Positions 32,945-40,182 of a stretch of 64,000 bases of DNA are shown here, piece after piece (position 1 is the first letter of the stretch; every line of letters starts with the position of its first letter). The notes beneath the pieces are model-generated. The model worked only from the letters and a program-made list of their open reading frames with translations, had not been told where the DNA came from and did no database searches. A program made the position numbers and the translations under genes. This DNA is from Nodosilinea sp. P-1105 (GTDB taxonomy: Bacteria; Cyanobacteriota; Cyanobacteriia; Phormidesmidales; Phormidesmidaceae). Location of the stretch: NCBI RefSeq assembly GCF_012911975.1, contig NZ_SMDQ01000001.1, positions 124,001-188,000 of the forward strand, given 5' to 3'.

Positions 32945-34585
32945 TCATGCGTTCACCTCGCTGGGGGTGGCTTGGCCGTTGAGGGCGCTCAGGTAGTCAG
33001 GCTCGACTAGCAGTTCCTCATACTCCTCCCGGAAATATTTCAGGGTGCTGAGGACGGGGTTGGGCGCAGTTTGGCCCAGGCCGCAGAGACTGGTATCGCG
33101 CACCATTTCGCACAGGGCTTCCATTTTGGTCAAATCGGCAGCGGTGGCCTGGCGCTTGAGAATTTTAGACAGCATGGCATAGAGCTGTACGGTGCCGGTG
33201 CGGCAGGGGACACACTTGCCGCAGGTTTCTCCCCGGCAGAACTCCATGTAGAACTGGGCAATGCCTACCATGCTGGTGGCGTCATCCATCACCACCATGC
33301 CCCCAGACCCCATCATCGAGCCCACTTGCCGCAGAGAGTCGTAGTCCACCGGGGTATCCAGCATGGACTTGGGAATGCAGCCGCCGGAAGGACCCCCAGT
33401 TTGGACGGCTTTCACCTCGCCGTCGGGCACACCGCCACCCATCTCTTCCACAATTTGCCGCAGGGTAATGCCCATGGGTACTTCGATCAGGCCGTTGTTG
33501 CGGATTTTGCCGGTGAGGGCAAAGATTTTGGTGCCCTTGCTGTTGTCGGTGCCGATGTTGGCGTACCAGTCGGCCCCGTTGCGAATAATCGCCGTGATAT
33601 TGGCCAGGGTCTCGACGTTGTTGATCAAGGTAGGGTAGTCATAGAGGCCCTTTTCGGCAGGGTATGGGGGCCGAGGCACCGGGTTGCCTCGCCCGCCTTC
33701 GATGGACTGAATCAGGGCGGTTTCTTCGCCGCAGACAAAGGCCCCGGCCCCAATGCGGATATCGATTTTGAAGTCAAAGGGGGAGTCGAAGATCTGGCTG
33801 CCCAGCAGGCCATACTTTTTGGCCTGCTGAATCCCTTTTTGCAGTCGGGCGATCGCCAGTGGATACTCGGCCCGCACATAGATGTAGCCGTGGTTGGCCC
33901 CGACGGCGTAGCCTGCGATCGCCATCCCCTCCAGCACCAGGTGCGGATCGCTCTCTAGAATGCTGCGGTCCATGAAGGCCCCGGGGTCACCCTCATCCCC
34001 ATTGCAGATGATGTACTTCTGGCCCTCGGGCATTTTGGCCACCGTGGCCCACTTTAGTCCAGTGGGGTAGCCGCCCCCGCCCCGCCCCCGCAGGCCGCTC
34101 TGGGAAACCTGATCCACCACCTCAGCGGGGGTCATTTCGTAGATGGCCTTGTGCAACGCCTGGTAGCCCCCCACCGCAATGTAGTCCTCAATCCGTTCGG
34201 GATCAATTTTGCCGCTGTACTCTCTTACCACCCGCATCTGACGGGCAAAAAATGGATGCTGAGGATCCCCTTGAATCGGCTTGGCCTCGCCACCGGTCAT
34301 TGCCTCAATGATGCTGGCAGCTTCGTCAGGCACCACCTCTTCATACAGCCGATCATCCGGGTCTATCTGCACCAGCGGCCCCCGGCCACAAAACCCCATG
34401 CAACCTACCCCCACCACCTCCACCCGATCGTCCAGGTGCTGGTCTTTGACCGCCTGTTGCAGGTTGCCATAGATACCCATGGCGTCTGCGGCCCGACAGC
34501 CCGTGGAGGTACAACAGTGGACTCGCACCGGTTTCTGGCGATCGCGCTCAGCCTTGGCAATATCTTGGAGGGTTTGTAGGTCCAT
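32945..34585 (-). CDS. hoxF: Bidirectional hydrogenase diaphorase subunit HoxF
   Basis: A 546-residue NADH/FMN-binding subunit, homologous to NuoE-NuoF. Residues 1 to about 110 are a thioredoxin-like [2Fe-2S] domain (CCTSTGC and GVGCMGFCGRGP). The FMN/NAD site follows (GLRGRGGGGYPTGLKW, CNGDEGDPGAFMDR and GAGAFVCGEETAL) and the C-terminal [4Fe-4S] motif is GETCGKCVPCRTG. It oxidises NAD(P)H or reduces NAD(P)+ for the hydrogenase. The ATG at 34585 with AAGGA upstream starts MDLQTLQDIAKAERD; the frame stays open further upstream only because it runs through repeats, and that extension is not credible. Confidence 0.96.
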   Translation of the reverse strand: MDLQTLQDIAKAERDRQKPVRVHCCTSTGCRAADAMGIYGNLQQAVKDQHLDDRVEVVGVGCMGFCGRGPLVQIDPDDRLYEEVVPDEAASIIEAMTGGEAKPIQGDPQHPFFARQMRVVREYSGKIDPERIEDYIAVGGYQALHKAIYEMTPAEVVDQVSQSGLRGRGGGGYPTGLKWATVAKMPEGQKYIICNGDEGDPGAFMDRSILESDPHLVLEGMAIAGYAVGANHGYIYVRAEYPLAIARLQKGIQQAKKYGLLGSQIFDSPFDFKIDIRIGAGAFVCGEETALIQSIEGGRGNPVPRPPYPAEKGLYDYPTLINNVETLANITAIIRNGADWYANIGTDNSKGTKIFALTGKIRNNGLIEVPMGITLRQIVEEMGGGVPDGEVKAVQTGGPSGGCIPKSMLDTPVDYDSLRQVGSMMGSGGMVVMDDATSMVGIAQFYMEFCRGETCGKCVPCRTGTVQLYAMLSKILKRQATAADLTKMEALCEMVRDTSLCGLGQTAPNPVLSTLKYFREEYEELLVEPDYLSALNGQATPSEVNA

Positions 34586-34613
34586 GGGAGTGTTCCTTGG
34601 GGGGGAGGTGAAG

Positions 34614-34675
34614 GGGTGGATGGGTGGATGGGTGGATGGGGGGATGGGTGGATGGGTGGATGGGTGGATGGGTAG
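34614..34675. repeat. Tandem GGATGGGT octamers
   Basis: About seven to eight head-to-tail copies of the 8-mer GGATGGGT (one degenerate, GGATGGGG) directly upstream of hoxF within the hox operon. The same unit is amplified at 53784-53858 and in short runs at 39744-39800; the complementary form occurs at 40110-40170. It belongs to the short tandem repeats typical of filamentous cyanobacteria. Confidence 0.9.
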
Positions 34676-34840
34676 GGGCGGACCTGTGTGTCCGCCCTGG
34701 CGGGGGAATGGAGGCGGTGAGGAATTTTGAATTTTGGATTCTTCCCTTTTCGTTTTTCGTTCTTCAAATACGTAGGGGCGGACCTGTGTGTCCGCCCTGG
34801 CGGGGGAATGGAGGCGGTGAGGAATTTTGGATTTTGGATT
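34672..34840. repeat. Two direct copies of a palindrome-bearing repeat, family 3
   Basis: A block of about 60 bp starting GTAGGGGCGGACCTGTGTGT and ending GAGGCGGTGAGGAATTTTG occurs at 34672-34731 and again at 34772-34831. The inner GGGCGGAC...GTCCGCCC is self-complementary. Relatives of the core, with A or T changes, are at 39949-39985 and 40037-40075 in the opposite orientation. The copies separate hoxE from hoxF and do not encode protein. Confidence 0.85.
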
Positions 34841-34845
34841 TTGGC

Positions 34846-34926
34846 ATCCCCTCCTGGGAGGCCTGTGCTGTTCGTGTAGCGGCCCCGGAGGGGCAACTTG
34901 CCGAAGTAGGCAGGGGTGGGTCAGCT
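34846..34926. repeat. Dispersed intergenic repeat, family 1, copy e
   Basis: CATCCCCTCCTGGGAGGCCT, the insert GTTCGTGTAGCGGCCCCGGA, then CTTGCCGAAGTAGGCAGGGG. It shares the extra block with copy c. After it, 34927-35001 holds GATTTTGGATT words and GCACGGGCTACGCCCTACGT, which recurs at 53900-53922. Confidence 0.8.
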
Positions 34927-35001
34927 CGATTTTGGATTTTGGATTCTTCCTTTTGCTACGCACGGGCTACGCCCTACGTTCTTCAACTACGCCCTACCCA
35001 A

Positions 35002-35550
35002 TCACCCCTCCCCTTCCCAGACTTTGACCTTGGCGACGGCCTGCTCGGGGGAGAGCTTGCCGCCGACGGTGCCATCAAACACTACGGCGGGGGCGATACC
35101 GCAGGCCCCCAGACAGCGGGCGGCCATTAGGGAGACCTTGCCGTCGGGGGTGGTTTCACCCAGTTCAATGCCCAATTCTTCCTGTAATTTCTCCATCACT
35201 TTGTCCCCACCTTTGACGTAGCAGGCGGTGCCCATACACACCACACAGGTGTGAGCGCCGCTGGGTTTAAGGGAAAACAGGTGATAGAACGTGGCGACGC
35301 CATACACCTTGCTGAGGGGAAGCTTCAGGCCATGGGCAATGTGCTGAAGCACATCTTCTTCTAAAAAACCAAAGGCTTCTTGGGCCACATGGAGGACTTC
35401 GATCAAGGCATCGGGCTGATGCTGGTGCCGCTTCATGGTGATGTCGAGGCGCTTGAAGCGGAGATCGGGTTTGGCCTTGGCTTTGGTCGGTTGGGCAGCC
35501 GATTTGGCTTGGGCAGACTCAACCTGCGAGGTAGTGGCGGTAGGTGGCAT
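35002..35550 (-). CDS. hoxE: Bidirectional hydrogenase subunit HoxE
   Basis: A 182-residue [2Fe-2S] protein homologous to NuoE. The first 45 residues are an Ala/Lys-rich extension; the conserved part runs from HQHQPDALIEVLHVAQEAFG through YGVATFYHLFSLKPSG. The cluster cysteines are in CVVCMGTACYVKGG and AARCLGACGIAPA. It is the first gene of the hox operon and thought to take part in electron exchange with ferredoxin or NAD(P)H. The ATG at 35550 is the only start. About 416 bp of repeats separate it from hoxF, an unusually wide gap for this operon. Confidence 0.95.
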   Translation of the reverse strand: MPPTATTSQVESAQAKSAAQPTKAKAKPDLRFKRLDITMKRHQHQPDALIEVLHVAQEAFGFLEEDVLQHIAHGLKLPLSKVYGVATFYHLFSLKPSGAHTCVVCMGTACYVKGGDKVMEKLQEELGIELGETTPDGKVSLMAARCLGACGIAPAVVFDGTVGGKLSPEQAVAKVKVWEGEG

Positions 35551-36084
35551 AGCGAAAACCGTTAAACATTAAATCTAGCGTTGCAGTGACGGTTAATCCT
35601 CCAATAAAGCGTTGATCAGAAACCTCAAAAACAGACTATCAAAGCCTTCAGTAGACCTAAAAATAATTAAGGTTTTATTCAGGCTTGTTATGCCTTTTGT
35701 AAAGCGATCAGCAGTGGGCTGGCTACACGGTCTGAGCCATAGTTTTCGGCGATCTGGTTGGACTGTCGGGGGAGCCGTTATCATCTCCTGACACACTGTG
35801 GTAGATGTCGTGAACATCCTCCTAGAGACAGCTTAGCCGCTTGGCTCTGTGGTATTTAGCTATAGCTGGTTGGCGTAACCTCAGAGGGTTTTCGGATGTC
35901 TATAGACGTTTTAATCAGAACCCAATCTGAACTTTCTAGACCTCTTTCACCAATCTTACTTAAGCCCTTTAATTTAACAATCTAGGGGTTGCAAAAGTCC
36001 TTTGGTTGGGCTTTTGAACCCACGTTCACGTTATCTGATCCCACCAGAAAAAGCGGGGTCAATTTACAGAAATACACTAAATGG
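35551..36084. other. Upstream region of the hox operon
   Basis: A 534-bp stretch between hoxE and the ABC permease gene, AT-richer than its surroundings. The hox promoter must lie here; on the minus strand the sequence just upstream of hoxE includes TAGATTTAATGTTTAAC, a plausible promoter core. LexA and AbrB-type regulators are known to bind hox promoters in other cyanobacteria, but I cannot point to a definite box. A 74-codon frame at 35593-35817 (minus) has no family features and is not counted as a gene. Confidence 0.4.
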
Positions 36085-37128
36085 CTACTGCTTCAATGTT
36101 CGGGGATCAAGAGCATCTCGCAGACCATCCCCCAGCAGGTTAAAGGCCAGGGACGTCACCACAATCAGAATGGCTGGGGGCCACACCAGCCAGGGTTGCA
36201 GCACCAAAATTGAGGCGTTGGTGGCCAGGCTGAGCATGTTACCCCAAGAGGCATCCGGCTGCTGAATGCCCAGGCCAATGAAGCTGAGCACGGCTTCGGC
36301 CAGAATGAAGCCGGGAATGGCCAGGGTAGCGGCAATGATACCGTAGGTGGCGGTTTGGGGCAGAATGTGGCGGGTAATAATGTACAGAGGCTGGCCCCCC
36401 ATCACTCGACTAGCCTGAACAAAGTCTTGCTCTTTGATGGAAAGCACCTGGCCGCGAATCACCCGGGCTAGGCCCGCCCAGCCAATCAATGAGGTAATCA
36501 GCACAATCAAGAGAAATCGCTGGGTACTGGAAATGCCGGGGGGCAGCACCGCCGCCAGGGCCACCAGCAGGTAAATGCCGGGGATGGTCATCATCACTTC
36601 CACCAGCCGCATCAGCACCGCATCTACGGCACCACCAAAATAGCCGGCTAGGCCGCCGACAATCATACCCAGGGGAAAAGAAATAGCAATGCCAATCAGC
36701 CCCACACTGAGGCTGACCCGACTGCCATGCACCAGGCGGCTAAATTGATCTCGGGCTTGCTCGTCGGTCCCCAGCAGGTTCAGGCGACCGGGGCCAGCGG
36801 TATCAAACAACTTCAGTTGGCCAGCTTCGTTACGGTGCAACAGCCGGATGGGGGAGGGCTGGCTGCGATCGACCACCAACTCGCGATCGCCAGTTACCAA
36901 ATCCACCGGCCCCTGGGTGGTGGGATACACATGGGGGAAAAACCGCCCCGTGTCCGCATCGCGCCAGTAGATTTGGGTGGGGGGCAGCAAGGAGCCATTT
37001 AGCTGGGCCTCGTAGGGGCTGTAGGGGGCAACAAAGCCAGCCCCTAAGGCGGCCAGATACAGGACAATCAGCAGCATTGCCCCGAGTTGGGCCAGGCGAT
37101 TGGTTTTAAGCTTGCGCCACCAGGTCAT
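36085..37128 (-). CDS. Oligopeptide/dipeptide-type ABC transporter permease
   Basis: A 347-residue inner-membrane permease of the DppC/OppC group. An N-terminal membrane segment (LAQLGAMLLIVLYLAALGAGF) is followed by a large external loop of about 100 residues and then five more segments. The EAA loop reads EQDFVQASRVMGGQPLYIITRHILPQ, and the C-terminal FNLLGDGLRDALDPR is typical. The long loop after the first segment is a cyanobacterial feature. The genes for the partner permease, ATPases and binding protein are not in the window, so this is an orphan component. It starts with ATG at 37128. Confidence 0.9.
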   Translation of the reverse strand: MTWWRKLKTNRLAQLGAMLLIVLYLAALGAGFVAPYSPYEAQLNGSLLPPTQIYWRDADTGRFFPHVYPTTQGPVDLVTGDRELVVDRSQPSPIRLLHRNEAGQLKLFDTAGPGRLNLLGTDEQARDQFSRLVHGSRVSLSVGLIGIAISFPLGMIVGGLAGYFGGAVDAVLMRLVEVMMTIPGIYLLVALAAVLPPGISSTQRFLLIVLITSLIGWAGLARVIRGQVLSIKEQDFVQASRVMGGQPLYIITRHILPQTATYGIIAATLAIPGFILAEAVLSFIGLGIQQPDASWGNMLSLATNASILVLQPWLVWPPAILIVVTSLAFNLLGDGLRDALDPRTLKQ

Positions 37129-37157
37129 AGCCAGAATTAAGGTTAGAAGTGTATGCG

Positions 37158-37218
37158 GTCCAGTTTGGTACCTGGAGACTTACCACAGGCAGAGCTCCAG
37201 GCCTGAACTTGGATTGGG
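37158..37218. repeat. Dispersed inverted repeat, family 2, copy D
   Basis: A degenerate copy: GTCCAGTTTGGTACCTGGAG on the left, ACCACAGGCAGAGCTCCAGG in the centre and CCTGAACTTGG on the right. It fills the gap between the HD-domain gene and the ABC permease gene. Confidence 0.6.
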
Positions 37219-37219
37219 T

Positions 37220-38068
37220 TTAGATGTGGATTACGGTTTGCTCGTTCTCCACCATAAACACATTTGAATAAAGGTTAGCAATGATTTGCTTGCCTTCTTG
37301 GGTTAGGGACAGGTAACGTAACCCATCTTGGATGTAAGGATGCACCACATTCCAGTAGAACTTGGGGTAGTTGGCTCGCAAATCGCCAGGGTTCTGATAG
37401 CCCAGGTACTTGTTCTGGCCGGTTTCCTCGAATTCATAGAATAGGGCCGCAATTTTCTTCAGATAGCGCGGATCGCTCAACTGGCCAATCAAGTCAGCGG
37501 CGCGGACTAGCCCCGGAAAGTTTTGGGTGTCCTGGTGGTCTTCTTCCTTGGGCACCGGAAAGCGAGTCAGCTCAATATTGTGCTTCACCACACTGGCCTC
37601 AATCAGTGGGTTGGCGCCGAACCGCTCTTCAATAAATTGCTTGCCCCGGTCCACATGGTAGGGGGTGAGGGAAGCGTCAGAAGCCCCCGGCTGCAGCATC
37701 ACCATTTCATCCCCCTGACCGGTGGAGTACAGGTGGTTGCGGTCCTGGTCGCAGCGGCAGACCCCTTTGACGTAGCCAATGTCATGGCACACCAGGGAAA
37801 TAATAAAGTGCAGCCAATCTTTACAGGTGACGCCCCCTTCCCGGATGTGCTTGCCCCGCAGCAACTCCTGACCCACCAGGGTAACTAGAATGGTGTGTTC
37901 GACATTGTGGTAAAGGGCATCACTATTGGCAATGTTTTCTAGGGCCATACTGCCGGCCCAGGCAATAATGTCTTCGTAGTCGGGATTCTGACCGCCATAG
38001 GTGCGGTGGTAGCCAATCCGCAACTTGGTCACAAAGTCGCTGATTAGGATTTCGGTGGCGTTAAACAT
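37220..38068 (-). CDS. HD-domain phosphohydrolase
   Basis: A 282-residue cytoplasmic protein with the HD metal ligands H58 (YHNVEHT), H95-D96 (LVCHDIGYVKG), a further His in ASVVKHNIELTRF and an Asp in RAADLIGQ. The CHDIGYVKGVC region and overall size match a cyanobacterial group annotated as HD or cNMP phosphodiesterase-like proteins, perhaps acting on nucleotides or cyclic nucleotides. No regulatory domain is attached. The ATG at 38068 starts MFNATEILISDFV. The substrate is unknown. Confidence 0.85.
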   Translation of the reverse strand: MFNATEILISDFVTKLRIGYHRTYGGQNPDYEDIIAWAGSMALENIANSDALYHNVEHTILVTLVGQELLRGKHIREGGVTCKDWLHFIISLVCHDIGYVKGVCRCDQDRNHLYSTGQGDEMVMLQPGASDASLTPYHVDRGKQFIEERFGANPLIEASVVKHNIELTRFPVPKEEDHQDTQNFPGLVRAADLIGQLSDPRYLKKIAALFYEFEETGQNKYLGYQNPGDLRANYPKFYWNVVHPYIQDGLRYLSLTQEGKQIIANLYSNVFMVENEQTVIHI

Positions 38069-38362
38069 GCCTAAGACCTGCCTTCTCTGAGTCGAATGGG
38101 GTTAACCACTGGCGTGAGGGGGAGAGTGACGACAGGGTCCGAACGATACTCACGCAACTGATTACTTGTTGTATTACACCAAACCGGGTTGATATAGCGC
38201 TGTGATTCCAATCAGCTCCACCGCTGGCATTCCCTTAAACAATCGGGCCTGGGGGCGCGATCCCTAGCCCAATCAACGATCCCAGGGATGACAGAGTTTA
38301 AGCCATAATGGAAAATAAACATTTCGTAACCTTTTTTGGTCACCGCATCCAAGGATCCCGTT

Positions 38363-39688
38363 GTGCACAATATCCACGCTCCCCAATCTGGGCTGCCATC
38401 CCAAACCCCAACAACCAACGGAGATGAGCCAACCTCACATGACTCGGCTACAATCGCCGGGCCAGTGGCGTCTAAAGGGCGCTGGTGGGGGGTGCTGGCA
38501 GGCCTTGGAGCCGGGGTGCTGTTAACCCTCCTGGGTACCCGTCTATGGGGCGATCGCGCTGCCCCAGTCAACGATGCTGACCCTCAACCCGAGGTGGCTG
38601 TCGCCTCCCAAACCGTTACCGTGGCCCCCGTGGAATCTGCCACCGTCGCCGATACCCTGACGGTGAATGGGACGGTGCAAGCGATCGATCTGCTGACGGT
38701 GTCGCCCCAGGCCAGTGGCCTGCAAATTCAACAAATCTTGGTGCGGGAAGGGGATCAGGTGACCGCCGGACAGGTGTTGGCTACCCTGGATGATGCCACC
38801 CTGCAAGCCGATCTGCGCCAGGCCCAGGCCCAGCTGTCGGTCTCCCAGGCCCAGGTGACCCAGCGACGGGCGGCCTTATCCCAGGCCCAGGCCAGTCTGT
38901 CAGAATCCCAGCAAAACCTGGAGCGGCTGCGCACCCTGGCTGAACAGGGGGCCATTAGCCAGCAGGAGTTAACCCGTCAACAGACCGAGGTGGTCACGGC
39001 CCAAGAGGCCATCAGCCTGTCGCGAGCGGAGGTGGACAGTGCCGAGGCGGGGGTGCGATCGCAGCAAGCCACCATCGACCGATTGCAAACCCAGCTCAAC
39101 CAAACCACCGTCCGTGCCCCCGTAGCCGGGGTGGTGGCCGAACGCCAGGCCACCGTCGGCGATGTCTCTGCCTCTGGCACTTCAATTGTTACCCTGATTC
39201 AAGACAATCAACTGAAACTGGTCGCCGAAGTGCCCCAGGCTCAGTTAGAGCAAGTTTCTGTGGGGGCTCCCGTGGCCATTCGATCCAGGGCTGATAGCCG
39301 CATTCAACTGCAGGGTACCGTCCAGTCCATCGATCCTCTGGTGGAAGCTGAAACCCGCGTCGCCCGAGTCAACATCGCCCTGCCAGCCAGCGACCTGCTG
39401 CGGCCCGGCATCTTCCTGCGCGGCGAAATCACCACCAGCTCCCGTCAGGGGCTGACCATTCCCGCCGCCGCCCTACAGCCCCAACCCGACGGCACCACCC
39501 AGGTGTTTGTGCTGGGGGAAGGGGATGTGGTGGAGGCCCGCACCGTGGAAACAGGTAACCGCATCGCCGCCAACGGCGACCAAGCCGCCCGGGTGGAGAT
39601 TCGCGAAGGGCTGACCGCCGGGGAACAGGTAGTCACCTCTGGCGTCGGGTTCTTAGAAGACGGTGATGTGGTTAGGGTGGGGGAGTGA
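38363..39688 (+). CDS. RND efflux periplasmic adaptor subunit
   Basis: About 441 residues. A single membrane segment near the N-terminus (WGVLAGLGAGVLLTLLGTRLWG) anchors it. Then come the first lipoyl half (QILVREGDQVTAGQVLATLDD), a coiled-coil hairpin rich in Gln/Ala (ADLRQAQAQLSVSQAQVTQRRAA...), the second lipoyl half (VRAPVAGVVAERQATVGD) and beta-barrel domains. It bridges the pump encoded at 40183 to an outer-membrane channel. A GTG at 38363 is preferred because AAGGA lies 7 bases upstream; a TTG at 38336 is the alternative. There is no TolC-type gene in the window. Confidence 0.9.
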   Translation: MHNIHAPQSGLPSQTPTTNGDEPTSHDSATIAGPVASKGRWWGVLAGLGAGVLLTLLGTRLWGDRAAPVNDADPQPEVAVASQTVTVAPVESATVADTLTVNGTVQAIDLLTVSPQASGLQIQQILVREGDQVTAGQVLATLDDATLQADLRQAQAQLSVSQAQVTQRRAALSQAQASLSESQQNLERLRTLAEQGAISQQELTRQQTEVVTAQEAISLSRAEVDSAEAGVRSQQATIDRLQTQLNQTTVRAPVAGVVAERQATVGDVSASGTSIVTLIQDNQLKLVAEVPQAQLEQVSVGAPVAIRSRADSRIQLQGTVQSIDPLVEAETRVARVNIALPASDLLRPGIFLRGEITTSSRQGLTIPAAALQPQPDGTTQVFVLGEGDVVEARTVETGNRIAANGDQAARVEIREGLTAGEQVVTSGVGFLEDGDVVRVGE

Positions 39689-40182
39689 TGAAGTGATGAA
39701 GTGATGAAGTGATGGGGTGGTGGGGTGGTGGGGTGGTGGGGTAATGGGTGGATGGGTGGATGGGCGCTGCCCTGAGCTTGTCGAAGGGTGGATGGGTAGC
39801 GAGCCTAGAATTTACCGGTGACTGCACCAGTCTCTGTAACGCCTGATGTGGCCTACGCCCCTTCCTGGCTGCCCCACCACTGACCCACCCCCTCCGAGGA
39901 GTGGACAGGCCCAATTTCCCCCCATCCACCCTCCCCCACCTACAACTTCATCGCTAGGGCAGACACACAGGTCTGCCCCTACCCCATTCCCATCCACCCA
40001 TCCACCTCCCCACCTTCCCCACCTCCCCACCTACAATTTCATCGCTAGGGCAGACACACAGGTCTGCCCCTACCCCATTCCCATCCCCCCTACCCTGCGG
40101 GAAGCCACTCCGCGTCTACACCCATCCACCCTTCATCTCCCCACTTCTTCACCCGCCCACCCATCCACCCATCCACTCCCCT
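39689..40182. repeat. Repeat-filled spacer inside the RND efflux operon
   Basis: These 494 bp hold several repeats: GAAGTGATGA units (39687-39716), GGTGGTGGGG units (39713-39742), GGATGGGT units (39744-39800), a TGAGCTTGTCGAAGG word (39773-39787), and two copies of a unit of about 57 bp containing GGGCAGACACACAGGTCTGC (39940-39997 and 40031-40087). ATCCACCC-type octamers follow up to the permease start. The word CGCGTCTACACCC at about 40110 recurs at 58591-58603. No gene is present. Confidence 0.85.

Noticed and set aside
33071-33958. 295-codon frame on the plus strand opposite hoxF
   Set aside because: It is antisense to the conserved hoxF gene, is His/Gly-rich in the way expected of a GC-rich shadow, and has no family features.
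34614-34675. Octamer arrays considered as CRISPR
   Set aside because: Units are 8 bp and contiguous, with no unique spacers of constant length and no cas genes in the window.
34586-34963. N-terminal extension of hoxF through the repeats
   Set aside because: Conserved HoxF sequence and an AAGGA site begin at 34585. The extension is a translation of GGATGGGT and TTTTGGATT repeats.
35593-35817. 74-codon minus-strand frame upstream of hoxE
   Set aside because: No ribosome site, no recognisable motif, and an AT-rich promoter-like setting.
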